Positions 33,405 through 42,547 of a stretch of DNA of 64,000 bases are shown piece after piece; position 1 is the first letter of the stretch; every line of letters begins with the position of its first letter. The position numbers and the translations under genes are program-made. The stretch is taken from the NCBI GenBank assembly GCA_023078685.1, contig JALGAS010000004.1, positions 1,922,001-1,986,000 of the forward strand. The letters are read 5' to 3'. The notes below the pieces were generated by a model. That model worked only from the letters and a program-made list of their open reading frames with translations. It did no database searches and was not told where the DNA came from. The stretch comes from Neopestalotiopsis rosae. Lineage: Eukaryota; Ascomycota; Sordariomycetes; Amphisphaeriales; Sporocadaceae.

Positions 33405-36311
33405 ATGGAGGTCGCAGGGTTGGCCATCGGCGTTGTCGGGCTCCTTGGCTTATTCAAGGACTGCATTGACTTGCTTTCCCAGATTGCTGCTCTGCAGGAT
33501 TACGGTCGTGACTATGAAATCCTCAATCTGAAGCTCGATATTGAAAAAACACTTTTGTTGCAATGGGCCAGCAGGCTGAGGCTTGTCCAGGATGACTACG
33601 ACAAACGCTTGGACGCGGAGGAAGTGCAGCAAACCGTATCACGGGTCCTGGCGAGCATCAAATATCTTTTTCTAGAAACGGATGTCCTTACCAAGAAATA
33701 TGGTGTAAGGGAAGCCGAGAAGCAAGAGCTTAATGTGCTCGAAGATCCATGCCCAGCTCTCAGCGGACCAAGACTGGGTAGATTCATTAGTGATTTCAAG
33801 AAGTTGAACATTCACATCCATAACCAGGACACAAAAGTTTCATTCTTTACCAAAACACAATGGGTTATCAGAGACAAGGACAAATTCGAGCGCCTCATCA
33901 ACGAACTTTCTCACTTTGTCAAAAAATTGAACGAAATCATTCCTGACAAGCAAGATTCGATTATCATCATGACTTCTCAGGATATAGAGACTGTCACAGA
34001 TCTCGATGGTCGGCAGCGGATTCTCTCGGCCTGCCGCGGCCGACAAGAAGTCATGGCCAAGATTGCTATAGGAAAGATCCAGGAAAGCTGCCGGCGACGG
34101 ATCCTCGGAAGCATCTGGTTCCAGTCTATGGACAACAGAAGAGAAGATATCTCGAGACCCCATAACGGAACTTTCGAATGGGCGTTGAAGCAAGGGCACA
34201 GCAATGATTGGGACGATTTGCCCGAGTGGTTCCAAACGGGGAACGGAATATATTGGGTATCTGGAAAGGCGGGAAGTGGGAAGTCAACATTTATGAAATT
34301 CCTTCATGCACATGACCAAACAAGATCACTGCTATCAATCTGGGCAAATTCAGCGGATCTTCATGTCGCCAGTTGCTTTCTGTGGAACCTCGGGTCCATG
34401 GAGCAAAAGTCACTCAATGGGTTGTTGAGAACGTTGCTCTACCATCTCCTCAAAGAGATGCCCTCCAGAATTCAAGACCTTTTGCCTAGCATGTGGAAGG
34501 AAGTGATGGGTAACGAATTCGCAGACCTGTCACTCCCGCCCTTTCCGGAATTAATGGCCATCTTCCAGCAGTTGGCGCAGGAGCTGAAGAATACCAAGTT
34601 CTGCTTCTTCATTGATGGTCTAGACGAATACTCGGGAGATTTCGCATCTGCCATCAAAGCAATTACAACACTCTGTCAAGGGCCTCATATTAAAGCAGTT
34701 GTCTCTAGCAGACCGATTCCCGTGTGCGTGGAAGCATTCGCAAGGATACCAACATTGAAACTCCAGAATCTCACGGAACCAGACATTGCACGATACATCC
34801 ACGAGACAGTCGGGGACCATCCTTATCTCCACCAACTAATGCAAGCCGAGCCCATGGAAGCAGCAAGTCTTTTGAGAGAATTGATTGAAAAAGCGTCAGG
34901 TGTGTTTCTTTGGGTGGTTCTCGCGGGTCGCTCATTGCTAGACGGCTTCACGGCATTTGATCGAGTCACCGAACTAAGAGATCGCATTAATGAGCTACCG
35001 CCCGAGCTCGAGGACCTTTTCCGCCATATGCTAGATCGAGTAGATGAGCGATACCGCACCCAGTCTGTCAAGATCTTGCGATTGGCTTATCACAATCGCG
35101 CCGTACCAAACGGAGGCTTCCTTCAGGCTCTTGGGCTTGCACTCGTCGACGATCATGAGATGGATCTTGACAAGATGCAACCTCCTCGCCAACTATCAAC
35201 CGCGGAGCAGCAAGCGAAATGTGTCATGTTGGAGGGCAGGCTGAGAAGTCGTTGTGGCGGTCTCCTAGAGATCCACGGATCAGGAACTGCCGTAATTGAC
35301 TCTACAGTTGAGTTCATGCATCGCAGTGTCTTTGAGTTCTTAGATTCTCCGCCAACCTGGAAACTGGATTGCTTCAAAATCGATGACAATATGTTCGACC
35401 CATACGCCGTCTTGTCTGCGATGTCTCTCCATCTGGCGGAGCTGAAAGCCTACGAGCAGGACGCCTCTGTGCAAGTTGAGCATCATCTCGTTGAGGCTCT
35501 ACAGTATGGAGCCTTGGCCGATCGGAGTACCAAAGGTTCAATGACGACGGTTTTTGACCAAATTGAGAGACTATTGCGCAATGTCGATCTGTCTTCGGGC
35601 CAATGGCCTATTCTGGCAAGCATTTCTGCTAACAGCCGGACAATATCATTTGGCCGAGAAAGGTCGATTGATGTAGCAGGAATAGGAACTCTTCTTTTGG
35701 CTATCGAGGCGAACGTAGCCAACGTTGCAAAAAGACGCCTACTTTCGATAGGCAAAAAAGCTTTGACGATGGCATCAAAGTTTCCCCTTCTCTATCATGC
35801 TATATCACGGCCAATTCTTGCAGCTATACCAGGATACCCTTTGGACGAAGAGTTTCCAATATCGCGAGGGCTCGTGGGGGAACTCCTCTTCTCCGGCTGC
35901 GATCCTAATGAGGTCTTCACCGATGTTTGGGGATGTACAACCACGCCCTGGAGATGCTGGTTAGAGTGCATGAGTGTCACGGATGTGAGAACTGCAGCTC
36001 GAACCGCAAAGATTACAATGCACTTTCTGGACACTGGGGTATCATTGCAGGTAGTTGAGGAGACCTTCGGCGAGACATTGGAGGATCGAGTCTACCGTCT
36101 GTATTTTGTCGACTACCACGGGAAACAGAAGGGAAAGGAAGAAGTAGAGAACAAGGGGTATGACTTATTGTGCCAGATCAAGCAAATGGATACCCTCGAT
36201 AAAGAGGTTGCCACATCACAGCTGCCCAGCGGAGAAGGCGGCAACCAGACGAAGCGTCGGTTTTCAAGCCCCGGCAGCGTTTTTGAAAGAAGGACAAGAC
36301 AGAAATATTAG
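33405..36311 (+). CDS. HeLo-NACHT STAND protein (NLR-like, fungal cell-death type)
   Basis: A single exon of 968 residues. Residues 1-~215 match the HeLo domain, the pore-forming head of HET-S and related proteins: a hydrophobic N-terminal helix (VAGLAIGVVGLLGLFKDCIDLL) followed by a helical bundle. The linker RILGSIWFQSMDNRREDI and FEWAL are typical of the HeLo-NACHT family. NACHT: Walker A GKAGSGKST (287-295), Walker B FCFFIDGLDE (399-408), then a winged-helix-like part with FMHRSVFEFL. No ankyrin, WD40 or TPR repeats follow; the last ~300 residues are unassigned. Related proteins trigger membrane damage and cell death after ligand-driven oligomerisation, in heterokaryon incompatibility or defence. 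It ends 33 bp before the convergent SLOG-like gene. Confidence 0.93.
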   Translation: MEVAGLAIGVVGLLGLFKDCIDLLSQIAALQDYGRDYEILNLKLDIEKTLLLQWASRLRLVQDDYDKRLDAEEVQQTVSRVLASIKYLFLETDVLTKKYGVREAEKQELNVLEDPCPALSGPRLGRFISDFKKLNIHIHNQDTKVSFFTKTQWVIRDKDKFERLINELSHFVKKLNEIIPDKQDSIIIMTSQDIETVTDLDGRQRILSACRGRQEVMAKIAIGKIQESCRRRILGSIWFQSMDNRREDISRPHNGTFEWALKQGHSNDWDDLPEWFQTGNGIYWVSGKAGSGKSTFMKFLHAHDQTRSLLSIWANSADLHVASCFLWNLGSMEQKSLNGLLRTLLYHLLKEMPSRIQDLLPSMWKEVMGNEFADLSLPPFPELMAIFQQLAQELKNTKFCFFIDGLDEYSGDFASAIKAITTLCQGPHIKAVVSSRPIPVCVEAFARIPTLKLQNLTEPDIARYIHETVGDHPYLHQLMQAEPMEAASLLRELIEKASGVFLWVVLAGRSLLDGFTAFDRVTELRDRINELPPELEDLFRHMLDRVDERYRTQSVKILRLAYHNRAVPNGGFLQALGLALVDDHEMDLDKMQPPRQLSTAEQQAKCVMLEGRLRSRCGGLLEIHGSGTAVIDSTVEFMHRSVFEFLDSPPTWKLDCFKIDDNMFDPYAVLSAMSLHLAELKAYEQDASVQVEHHLVEALQYGALADRSTKGSMTTVFDQIERLLRNVDLSSGQWPILASISANSRTISFGRERSIDVAGIGTLLLAIEANVANVAKRRLLSIGKKALTMASKFPLLYHAISRPILAAIPGYPLDEEFPISRGLVGELLFSGCDPNEVFTDVWGCTTTPWRCWLECMSVTDVRTAARTAKITMHFLDTGVSLQVVEETFGETLEDRVYRLYFVDYHGKQKGKEEVENKGYDLLCQIKQMDTLDKEVATSQLPSGEGGNQTKRRFSSPGSVFERRTRQKY

Positions 36312-36344
36312 TGTTGTAATTAAGATTTCGTCAGGGTATATGCA

Positions 36345-36917
36345 TCAGGCCCGGTAGCTCGAACATTTCATCAATTTCCTTATGGCATCGATGCCATTCT
36401 GCCTCAGATCCCGCGAACCTATCCCAGCCCAAATACCTGTCGGATGCGGCGGACTGTCGATCGGGACCAGAGTCGTACCATTATGTTGAAACCACGCATC
36501 CTTTTCCTGGTCGAAAATATACAGGTTATGATTGTCTGGGTGCAGCTGCTTGAACATGGTAGTCGCCCATGCGGTGCCACCCGGCGGCGCGTCCTCGCGA
36601 ATGACTGTGACGGCGTAACAGGCCTGGCTCCAGGCGACCTGATAGTAGTTGCGCTGCAGCAGTCGAGCCACCGTCGGCCTCCGCGGCTGGGTTTTGCCGA
36701 GGGCGGCTGCTGTGTTTCTGAGAGCCTCTTCGCTGATGCTTAATTGTTCGTCGTTGAGCCTGACGATCTGACCTTCGGATGCCTGATTCTTGTGTCCGGG
36801 AAAACTCCAGTGAATCACATCGTGGCCGCTAGATTTGGCGCAGTTGCCCCACTCAATGTCGGCTCCATCTGCTCCTCCGGACAAGCAGACATTTGTCTTG
36901 CCTACGAGATGCTCCAT
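36345..36917 (-). CDS. SLOG-fold (cpYpsA-like) Rossmann protein, probable nucleotide binder
   Basis: A single exon of 190 residues. The N-terminal NVCLSGGADGADIEWGNCA (9-27) has the SGG..GAD loop of SLOG/YpsA-like Rossmann proteins. RNYYQVAWSQACYAVTVI follows. PPGGTAWATTMFKQL (110-124) is the second phosphate-binding loop, and LYIFDQEKDAWF comes after it, an order I remember from bacterial proteins of this class. The family is thought to bind NAD-derived or other nucleotides; no reaction is established. An extra C-terminal IWAGIGSRDLRQNGIDAIRKL may close the fold. It lies 467 bp downstream of, and on the same strand as, the macrodomain-sirtuin gene. The family name comes from motif memory and needs a profile search. 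Confidence 0.72.
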   Translation of the reverse strand: MEHLVGKTNVCLSGGADGADIEWGNCAKSSGHDVIHWSFPGHKNQASEGQIVRLNDEQLSISEEALRNTAAALGKTQPRRPTVARLLQRNYYQVAWSQACYAVTVIREDAPPGGTAWATTMFKQLHPDNHNLYIFDQEKDAWFQHNGTTLVPIDSPPHPTGIWAGIGSRDLRQNGIDAIRKLMKCSSYRA

Positions 36918-37384
36918 CTGAATATGGACAATTTCTTAGAAAGAAAATGCAAAGGGACTTGTTTTTGATCTAATCAAATAAACGCAGAGGTCGCGATGTA
37001 TATAATATAGACTATTGGGCATGTTTTCAGAAGGTTGTTGAGTTCTAGCGGCCGCGAGTGTCATGCATAGCCTGTCACAGCCTCCTTTGACTCATTCGGA
37101 AGTACTTGACGAAATATGTTACGTATTTTCAGCAATTTTCTCACGCTCGCGGATCTCTTTCTCAATATTTTTCCATATCGGGGACTCTGGTTACAACCCA
37201 TGGCTAGTCGCAGGAACAACTCAGGCTCAAGGCCTATTGATCTACCGAGCTTTCAGTGAGGTTCTGACTCACTATACTCGTAGGCATCCCTTTAGCATGG
37301 TTTAGACACTGCCTAATTGTACTTGAATCAAAGTCAGCACATCCACGTTGGGATGCAATTACCTTATGGATCAAATCTTCTTTT
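36918..37384. other. Intergenic region between the SLOG-like and macrodomain-sirtuin genes
   Basis: 467 bp. No gene. It must contain the 3' end of the macrodomain-sirtuin transcript and the promoter of the SLOG-like gene, both on the minus strand. Confidence 0.5.
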
Positions 37385-39175
37385 CTATTGAGTAGGTTCT
37401 GAGCAGAGAGCCGATAATACAGCCTTGATATCGCCATCAATATACGTCGCAAGCCCCTGTGCCTCAAGCTCCAGCGGCACCGTCGCGTCGACGCCGAGGC
37501 CGACCCGGATCAGCTTGGTGTTGCCACCGTCCCTCTCCACCATGTCCTCGTTGGGCCACTGCAAGACGCCGGGCGTCGACTGTCCCACGCCCAGCTCCAG
37601 AATAACAAGTTTTCTGCCCTGACGGCGCGTATCCGCCTGGAACTGCCGCCACTGCCGCTCGCCTGGAGCAAATGGGCGCTCGTTGAACCAGTGTCCGGCC
37701 CGGACGCAAATGTTCATCTTGCCGCCGCAATATTGGCACCGCGGTATCTTGTCCGGGAAAGTCAGCGTCTGCGTCACGGGATCCAGAAAGGGTGTGGCCG
37801 CCTCGAGAAACCGGGCAGTTTGTGCCGTGGCATCAGGCCTGCAGTTTGCTAGACATTGAAGCACGGCGTAGCTACCCTGCGGAGTCGATAGAGCGTCCTC
37901 GTTCCAGCCGTTGGCGAGGAAGAGACCATCGGCGTTGGACGTTCGAACGTGCACCTCCGCGCCGCTGCTGCTTCGGTTCCGAAGCCAGGAAATGAGTCCC
38001 GTGTACATCGACGACCGCGGCCACGACTTGATCATGTTCAGGTGGGTAAAGTAGTATCCCCAGCGGTGCTGCTCCGAGGGCCACTTGGAGAACCCAAAGA
38101 CGCTGTATAGTGTCGTCAAACCGTATTGCTTAAAGGCGGGGAAGTGTTTGGTGAAGAGCTCCGATGACGTGTAATCCAGTCCGTCGGCCGCGGAGAGACC
38201 TGCTCCCGCACTCACCAGGATGGCATCAGCGGACAGGAGCCAGTCACGAGCACGTTCCAGTGACGTGCATTGGCTCAATGGTGCAGTCGTCAAGCGTGGC
38301 TCGGTTTGCGACTTCCCCAGAAGCTCCTGATAAATGACGGTATCTGCTTCGGTAAAGGTATTGAATACTATGTCCGTAATGGTAGTATCGTGTTCTTCAA
38401 GCCAGCGCACGGTGGCTTGTACCGCAATGCTAGCAGCCTCTAGCGGTGGAAAGGCAAATAGACCTGTTGATACGCAACATATGGCAACAGACTTTCTCGA
38501 ACCGGTGGTTGACAACTGCTCTACTTCCTGCAGAATGGAAGCATAACAATCTTCGAGCTGCTGTCTCTGCTCAGCGGCGGGTTTGGCTCCGCGCCGAAGC
38601 TGGGGGCCGACGGTGTGTACAATGTACGGCGCGGGCAAGTAGTGGCCGCTCGTGGTAATAGCACGTCCAACGGGTAATTCAATAGCCCCTTGAGACATCA
38701 AGTCGAAGCATTCTCTTCGCAGCCCGGGTCCGGCCCAGGAGTGTATGACATTGTCAATGCACCGATGACTGGGCTGGAAGCAGCCGAGCATTTGAGAATT
38801 GGCAGCATTTGTAATGGCTGTCACCCCAGAGAGAGTCGTTATGTCGCCTCGCCAGCAGAATAAATTGGTTTGTTTCTGATTGCGTGTCGTAATGGTTCGG
38901 TTGGCTCTGAGCGCATCGATTGGTGTCAAGAAGCGATGAGCATGGAGAAATTGGTAAATCGTTTGGACGTCATCTGAGATGGCGGAAGGCAGCTCAGGTT
39001 TTGGCGCGCGCTCACAAAGAAGCTGTCGTAGCAGCTGCAGTTGAGCTGAGACTGGCCAATCCTCAACTGAAGCGCATGAGTGGCCATGCGTTTGATGGCA
39101 ATCCGTAGCACTACCTTCATCGAGTAGATACTGCACCGCAGCCAGTAATGCGGATTCGACCTCCATAGTCAGCAA
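37385..39175 (-). CDS. Zinc-macrodomain / SirTM sirtuin fusion (ADP-ribosyl eraser + writer)
   Basis: A single exon of 596 residues (M4 is an alternative start). After a leader, residues ~104-285 form a zinc-type macrodomain: WRGDITTLSGVTAITNAANS, MLGCFQPSHRCIDNVIHSWAG and a YIVHTVGP strand. Such domains remove ADP-ribose from proteins. Residues ~303-590 form a class M sirtuin: AILVSAGAGLSAADGLDYTS (NAD site), SNADGLFLANG (413-423), TPQGSY with Gln433 where ordinary deacetylases have His, and zinc cysteines 441, 445, 480 and 483. In bacteria SirTM acts as an NAD-dependent protein ADP-ribosyltransferase, encoded beside a zinc macrodomain that reverses it. Here both are in one chain, which I recall being noted for some fungi. 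The target protein is not in the window; no GcvH-like or lipoate-ligase gene is seen. Confidence 0.9.
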   Translation of the reverse strand: MLTMEVESALLAAVQYLLDEGSATDCHQTHGHSCASVEDWPVSAQLQLLRQLLCERAPKPELPSAISDDVQTIYQFLHAHRFLTPIDALRANRTITTRNQKQTNLFCWRGDITTLSGVTAITNAANSQMLGCFQPSHRCIDNVIHSWAGPGLRRECFDLMSQGAIELPVGRAITTSGHYLPAPYIVHTVGPQLRRGAKPAAEQRQQLEDCYASILQEVEQLSTTGSRKSVAICCVSTGLFAFPPLEAASIAVQATVRWLEEHDTTITDIVFNTFTEADTVIYQELLGKSQTEPRLTTAPLSQCTSLERARDWLLSADAILVSAGAGLSAADGLDYTSSELFTKHFPAFKQYGLTTLYSVFGFSKWPSEQHRWGYYFTHLNMIKSWPRSSMYTGLISWLRNRSSSGAEVHVRTSNADGLFLANGWNEDALSTPQGSYAVLQCLANCRPDATAQTARFLEAATPFLDPVTQTLTFPDKIPRCQYCGGKMNICVRAGHWFNERPFAPGERQWRQFQADTRRQGRKLVILELGVGQSTPGVLQWPNEDMVERDGGNTKLIRVGLGVDATVPLELEAQGLATYIDGDIKAVLSALCSEPTQ

Positions 39176-39672
39176 CTAGGTGGGTATTAGTTTGCAAAAT
39201 TGTATCTTCGCAAATTTTATCTACGTGATCAATCCTATATAACTATGTCCAAGGCTGAGATGATGATAAAAATAGTATTGACATTGGTGAAGAACATCTG
39301 TCAAGATGATATAATGTCAGGTGGGATGAATGTGGGATAGATGGGATGGAAAGTGGGATGTCAGTCAATCGCTGATTATTAAATATGGAGCACTATTGCA
39401 TGCCAAGAACACCCTCGATAGCTTCAGATGTCCCACCGCGTGATGGGGCCGAAGGGGCAGTTATCGTCGGCACTTATTGTCTCTAGTGCACTTAGGGCGC
39501 GCTCTGCCGGGGGTTCCGTCCCAACGACTCGATTCACGTATTTCCATGAAGCTTCATTCGTTTCAACATCTCCCTTTTGGTTTATTCCGTTTCGACTCCC
39601 AATAAGATTGAAAGGCACATTGTATCATACAAATATTACGCACCAAATCGCCAACCCGAAGCACTTTTCAGC
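39176..39672. other. Divergent promoter region between macrodomain-sirtuin and hydrolase
   Basis: About 500 bp with no coding signal inside it. It holds the GGGAT cluster described separately. An open plus-strand frame from 39577 runs into the hydrolase exon, but the hydrolase start is better placed at 39673. Confidence 0.5.
39321..39360. promoter_or_regulatory. Cluster of four TGGGAT motifs
   Basis: Within 40 bp the plus strand reads GTGGGATG, TGTGGGATAG, ATGGGATGG and AGTGGGATG, at 9-11 bp steps, about one helical turn apart. It lies about 145 bp upstream of the macrodomain-sirtuin start and 310 bp upstream of the hydrolase start. It could bind a transcription factor array or be a decayed minisatellite. 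Confidence 0.4.
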
Positions 39673-40716
39673 ATGGCGGAAAAATTCAAGGACTTCCAGA
39701 TTCTATCAACTGCATACAAGACAGTCGGGGAGCAGCCAATACAGGTCAATGTTCTAGTACCCCGAACATTAACAGAGGGTGCTTGCCCAGTCATACTTCG
39801 ATTTCATGGAGGCGGCTTTGTGAGTTACAAATGATAACTTGCATCTGTGCTTGGTCTAATTGTTCCCTCTCAATTCAGGTCACAGGGGATTCGTTGCACC
39901 CCGATTGGTTTCCCACTTGGCAGGTCGAATTAGCATTGCAGCAGAATGCTATAGTCGTCACTCCCAACTATCGGCTTTTGCCTGAGTCGAGTGGTGCCGA
40001 CATTATGCAAGACATGGACGATTTCTGGACATGGGTCACGAGCAAGCTCGCAGGTTTTGTGCAGGACAATTGTCCTGGTGTGAAGCCAGATCTGAGCCGT
40101 CTCATGACTGCTGGCGAAAGTGCAGGTGAGTTTCACTAAAGTGCCTGCATTTCCAAGATGACTTTGCTTTCTGACATTTTGTACCTCTACCAAAGGCGGC
40201 TATCTCAGCGTTCAAGTCGCCATGGATCACTGCAAGGATACCAAAGCCTGTATCGCCGAGTTCCCGTGTCTCCAACTGGAATCAGGCACCTTTACCGAGC
40301 CCAGCGCGGACGTCAAATTTCCGCTGGCCATTATTGACAAGCACGTGGCATCCATGCCCGGAAATCAAGTCGTTTCGTCGGATCCGACCATCTCTAGATT
40401 CCCCTTGATCATGTCAATGACCGAGAATGGTGTATTCCTCGACTACTTTGGTCGCGACGAGCGCTTGTTCCCCTTTCAACGGGTGACGAGAGGAGACGGG
40501 GTACCGCCGCTTTTCATCATTCATGGTGAGGATGATGAAATAGTGCCCGTGGAGGGTAGCAAGGCATTTGTTAGTCTTCTGCAAGACAAACAACCTGGAA
40601 GCGCGGTCAAATTGTCGACTGCACCTGGTGGTCACGGGTTGCACGAAAAATGGCACATTGACCATCCGGCCATGGAAGATGGACTGAAATTTGCCATTAC
40701 TTCATGGCTCGGCTAG
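39673..40716 (+). CDS. Alpha/beta hydrolase, HSL-type esterase/lipase
   Basis: Three exons, 39673-39819, 39879-40125 and 40196-40716 (59 and 70 nt introns), give 304 residues. The joins restore both conserved motifs: RFHGGGFVTGDS (oxyanion hole, 43-54) and AGESAGGYLSV (GxSxG nucleophile elbow). The acid is probably in GEDDEIVPVEGS and the catalytic His in PGGHGLHEKW. Start ATG 39673 gives MAEKFKDFQIL; the in-frame upstream ATG at 39577 adds 32 residues not expected in the family. It should hydrolyse ester bonds of small acyl substrates. No signal peptide is visible, so it is probably intracellular. Substrate unknown. Confidence 0.92.
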
Positions 40717-40878
40717 GAAGCAGCGGAGTCTCATATAGGCATTAAGAGGGTGCATAAAGGGGATTGATTTGTTATAATGACTTGTCCCATTAGAGATGAT
40801 GACTCGCATTCCTAGATACAAGACCCATGAAATTTGAAATGCATTTCCATTGCCTTCTCAGATGTTCATTTTCCCATC

Positions 40879-42547
40879 TCAATGCCGGCTTTTGCGCATG
40901 AATTGGAGTACCAGTGTAGGCACCACCGAGAACACAACCATCATTGCAGTGGCCACACCTGCCGTCCCTGGCATACCAACGGCCTCAATGAGTTGTGGGA
41001 ACCTGTCATTGGGTCAGCAAAGCAAATCATGAAAGTGATGATTTTGGGGGGACACTTACCAGAATGGACCAATGAAGCCCCAAATCTGTCTCACAAAGGT
41101 GATGAAGACGCCTACTCCCGCCGCATCCTCCTTGTAGCAATCGACTGCATAGGTGATGTACACAGTAGTGACGAGCTGGTTGCCCACGGAGCCGATCGTG
41201 GTACCGACAAGAGGCGTAATATTGTAGACTTCGGTATGGGCAGTCTGCACCAAAAAGACAATAACACCAGTAATAGCCAGAGCATGGCCAATGTAGCTCA
41301 GCCACAAGCGGTGCTCAGGCGGCGGTGCCGAGCCAGTCTTCTTGCGGCGCTGGTTCATCCACATGTCGGACATGCGCCCACCAATTTGTTCGCCAATAAT
41401 GGAGCCCAAGATGAAGGACAAGAATTGCAAACCGACTTGCTGGGTGTTGAACTCGTACTTTTCGGGAAAGATTTGAGGTATCTCAATGGTGGGCATGATA
41501 TTCGACCATAGGAAGATCATGGCATATGCGACAGCTGGGATCAACACCACGGGCTTGGTAAGGTAGATGAATGGGTGCAAGAAATCCTGAATCGTCAAGG
41601 GGTCGGGGTTGATGCGCTGGAAGGTAAAGTAGCTCTTCTTGAGCTTTGGCGAGCTGGGCTTGACGGCAAAGTCGCGTCGATACAAGGTCTCGGGGCCCAA
41701 AAACAGGTACAAGAGGAATTGAACGGCGTTCGTGATGGCGAGGATAAAGTAGATCCAGTGGTAGTCGACTCGTAGAGCGACAAAGCCGAATAAGAATGGC
41801 GCAATAGGTACTCCAATTGTAACCATAATTGTCCATGCTCCCATGAATGTGGCGCGTTCGCTCTTGAAAAACATTTCAGAGACGACGGCACTTCCAATAG
41901 CAGCAGCGGGGCTGATGAAGAAGGCTGTGATGGCGCGGCAGAGAGCGACTGTTGCGTAAGAGCCAGCAAAGCCGCAGCCTATATTGCCAGCCATGCTGCA
42001 GATCAAGGAGATCAAGAAGATCGGCCGTCTTCCGTATATGTTGGCGACTGGGCGCCATAGTAGCGGCGCTCCACCGAGGATGGCAATGACCAGCGAGGTC
42101 AGGTAACTCGCTTGTTGGACTTCGATGTCCAAATCTTTGGCAATGTCGACGAACGCACACTGAATCGAGGCGGCGGTAAATGTTCCCATCATGGCGTGGA
42201 AGGCGACCAGAACGAGATTAGTGATTTTCTTGGCAACCCGATTAGCGAGACGTCAAGCCACCACGGCATATAGGTTTATAGTTGGTAGCTTACGGTACTT
42301 CTTGGCCAGTTATACGGATCGGCTGGATCCATACTCGGGACTGGTTCCAATGCCAACGAGCCATGTCTGTCCATCAGGTACGCGCGATGCTCGTCTGAGA
42401 GGTCTTCCACCTCACCCTAATAGTACGGCGACATGTTAGTCGATTGGAACAACGGCAACGATACACTCAAAGAAATGTACATACCGACGACGGCACCCGC
42501 GTCGCCTGACGCTCCGTGTCCTGCACTTGTGGCTTGTTCTCGTCCAT
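40879..42547 (-). CDS. Major facilitator superfamily transporter (DHA1-like, 12 TM)
   Basis: Four exons, 42547-42485, 42416-42294, 42228-41060 and 41002-40879 (introns 68, 65 and 57 nt), give 492 residues. The acidic soluble N-terminus (MDENKPQVQDTERQ) ends in MDPADPYNWPRST, a hallmark just before helix 1 in fungal drug/proton antiporters. KITNLVLVAFHAMMGTFTAA starts helix 1. The loop 2-3 motif is RPVANIYGRRPIFLIS, and CRAITAFFISPAAAIGSAVVSE matches helices 4-5. The last exon encodes the end of helix 11 and helix 12 with the tail QFMRKSRH. It should export or import small molecules by proton exchange at the plasma membrane; the substrate is unknown. It is convergent with the hydrolase, 162 bp away. 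Confidence 0.93.
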
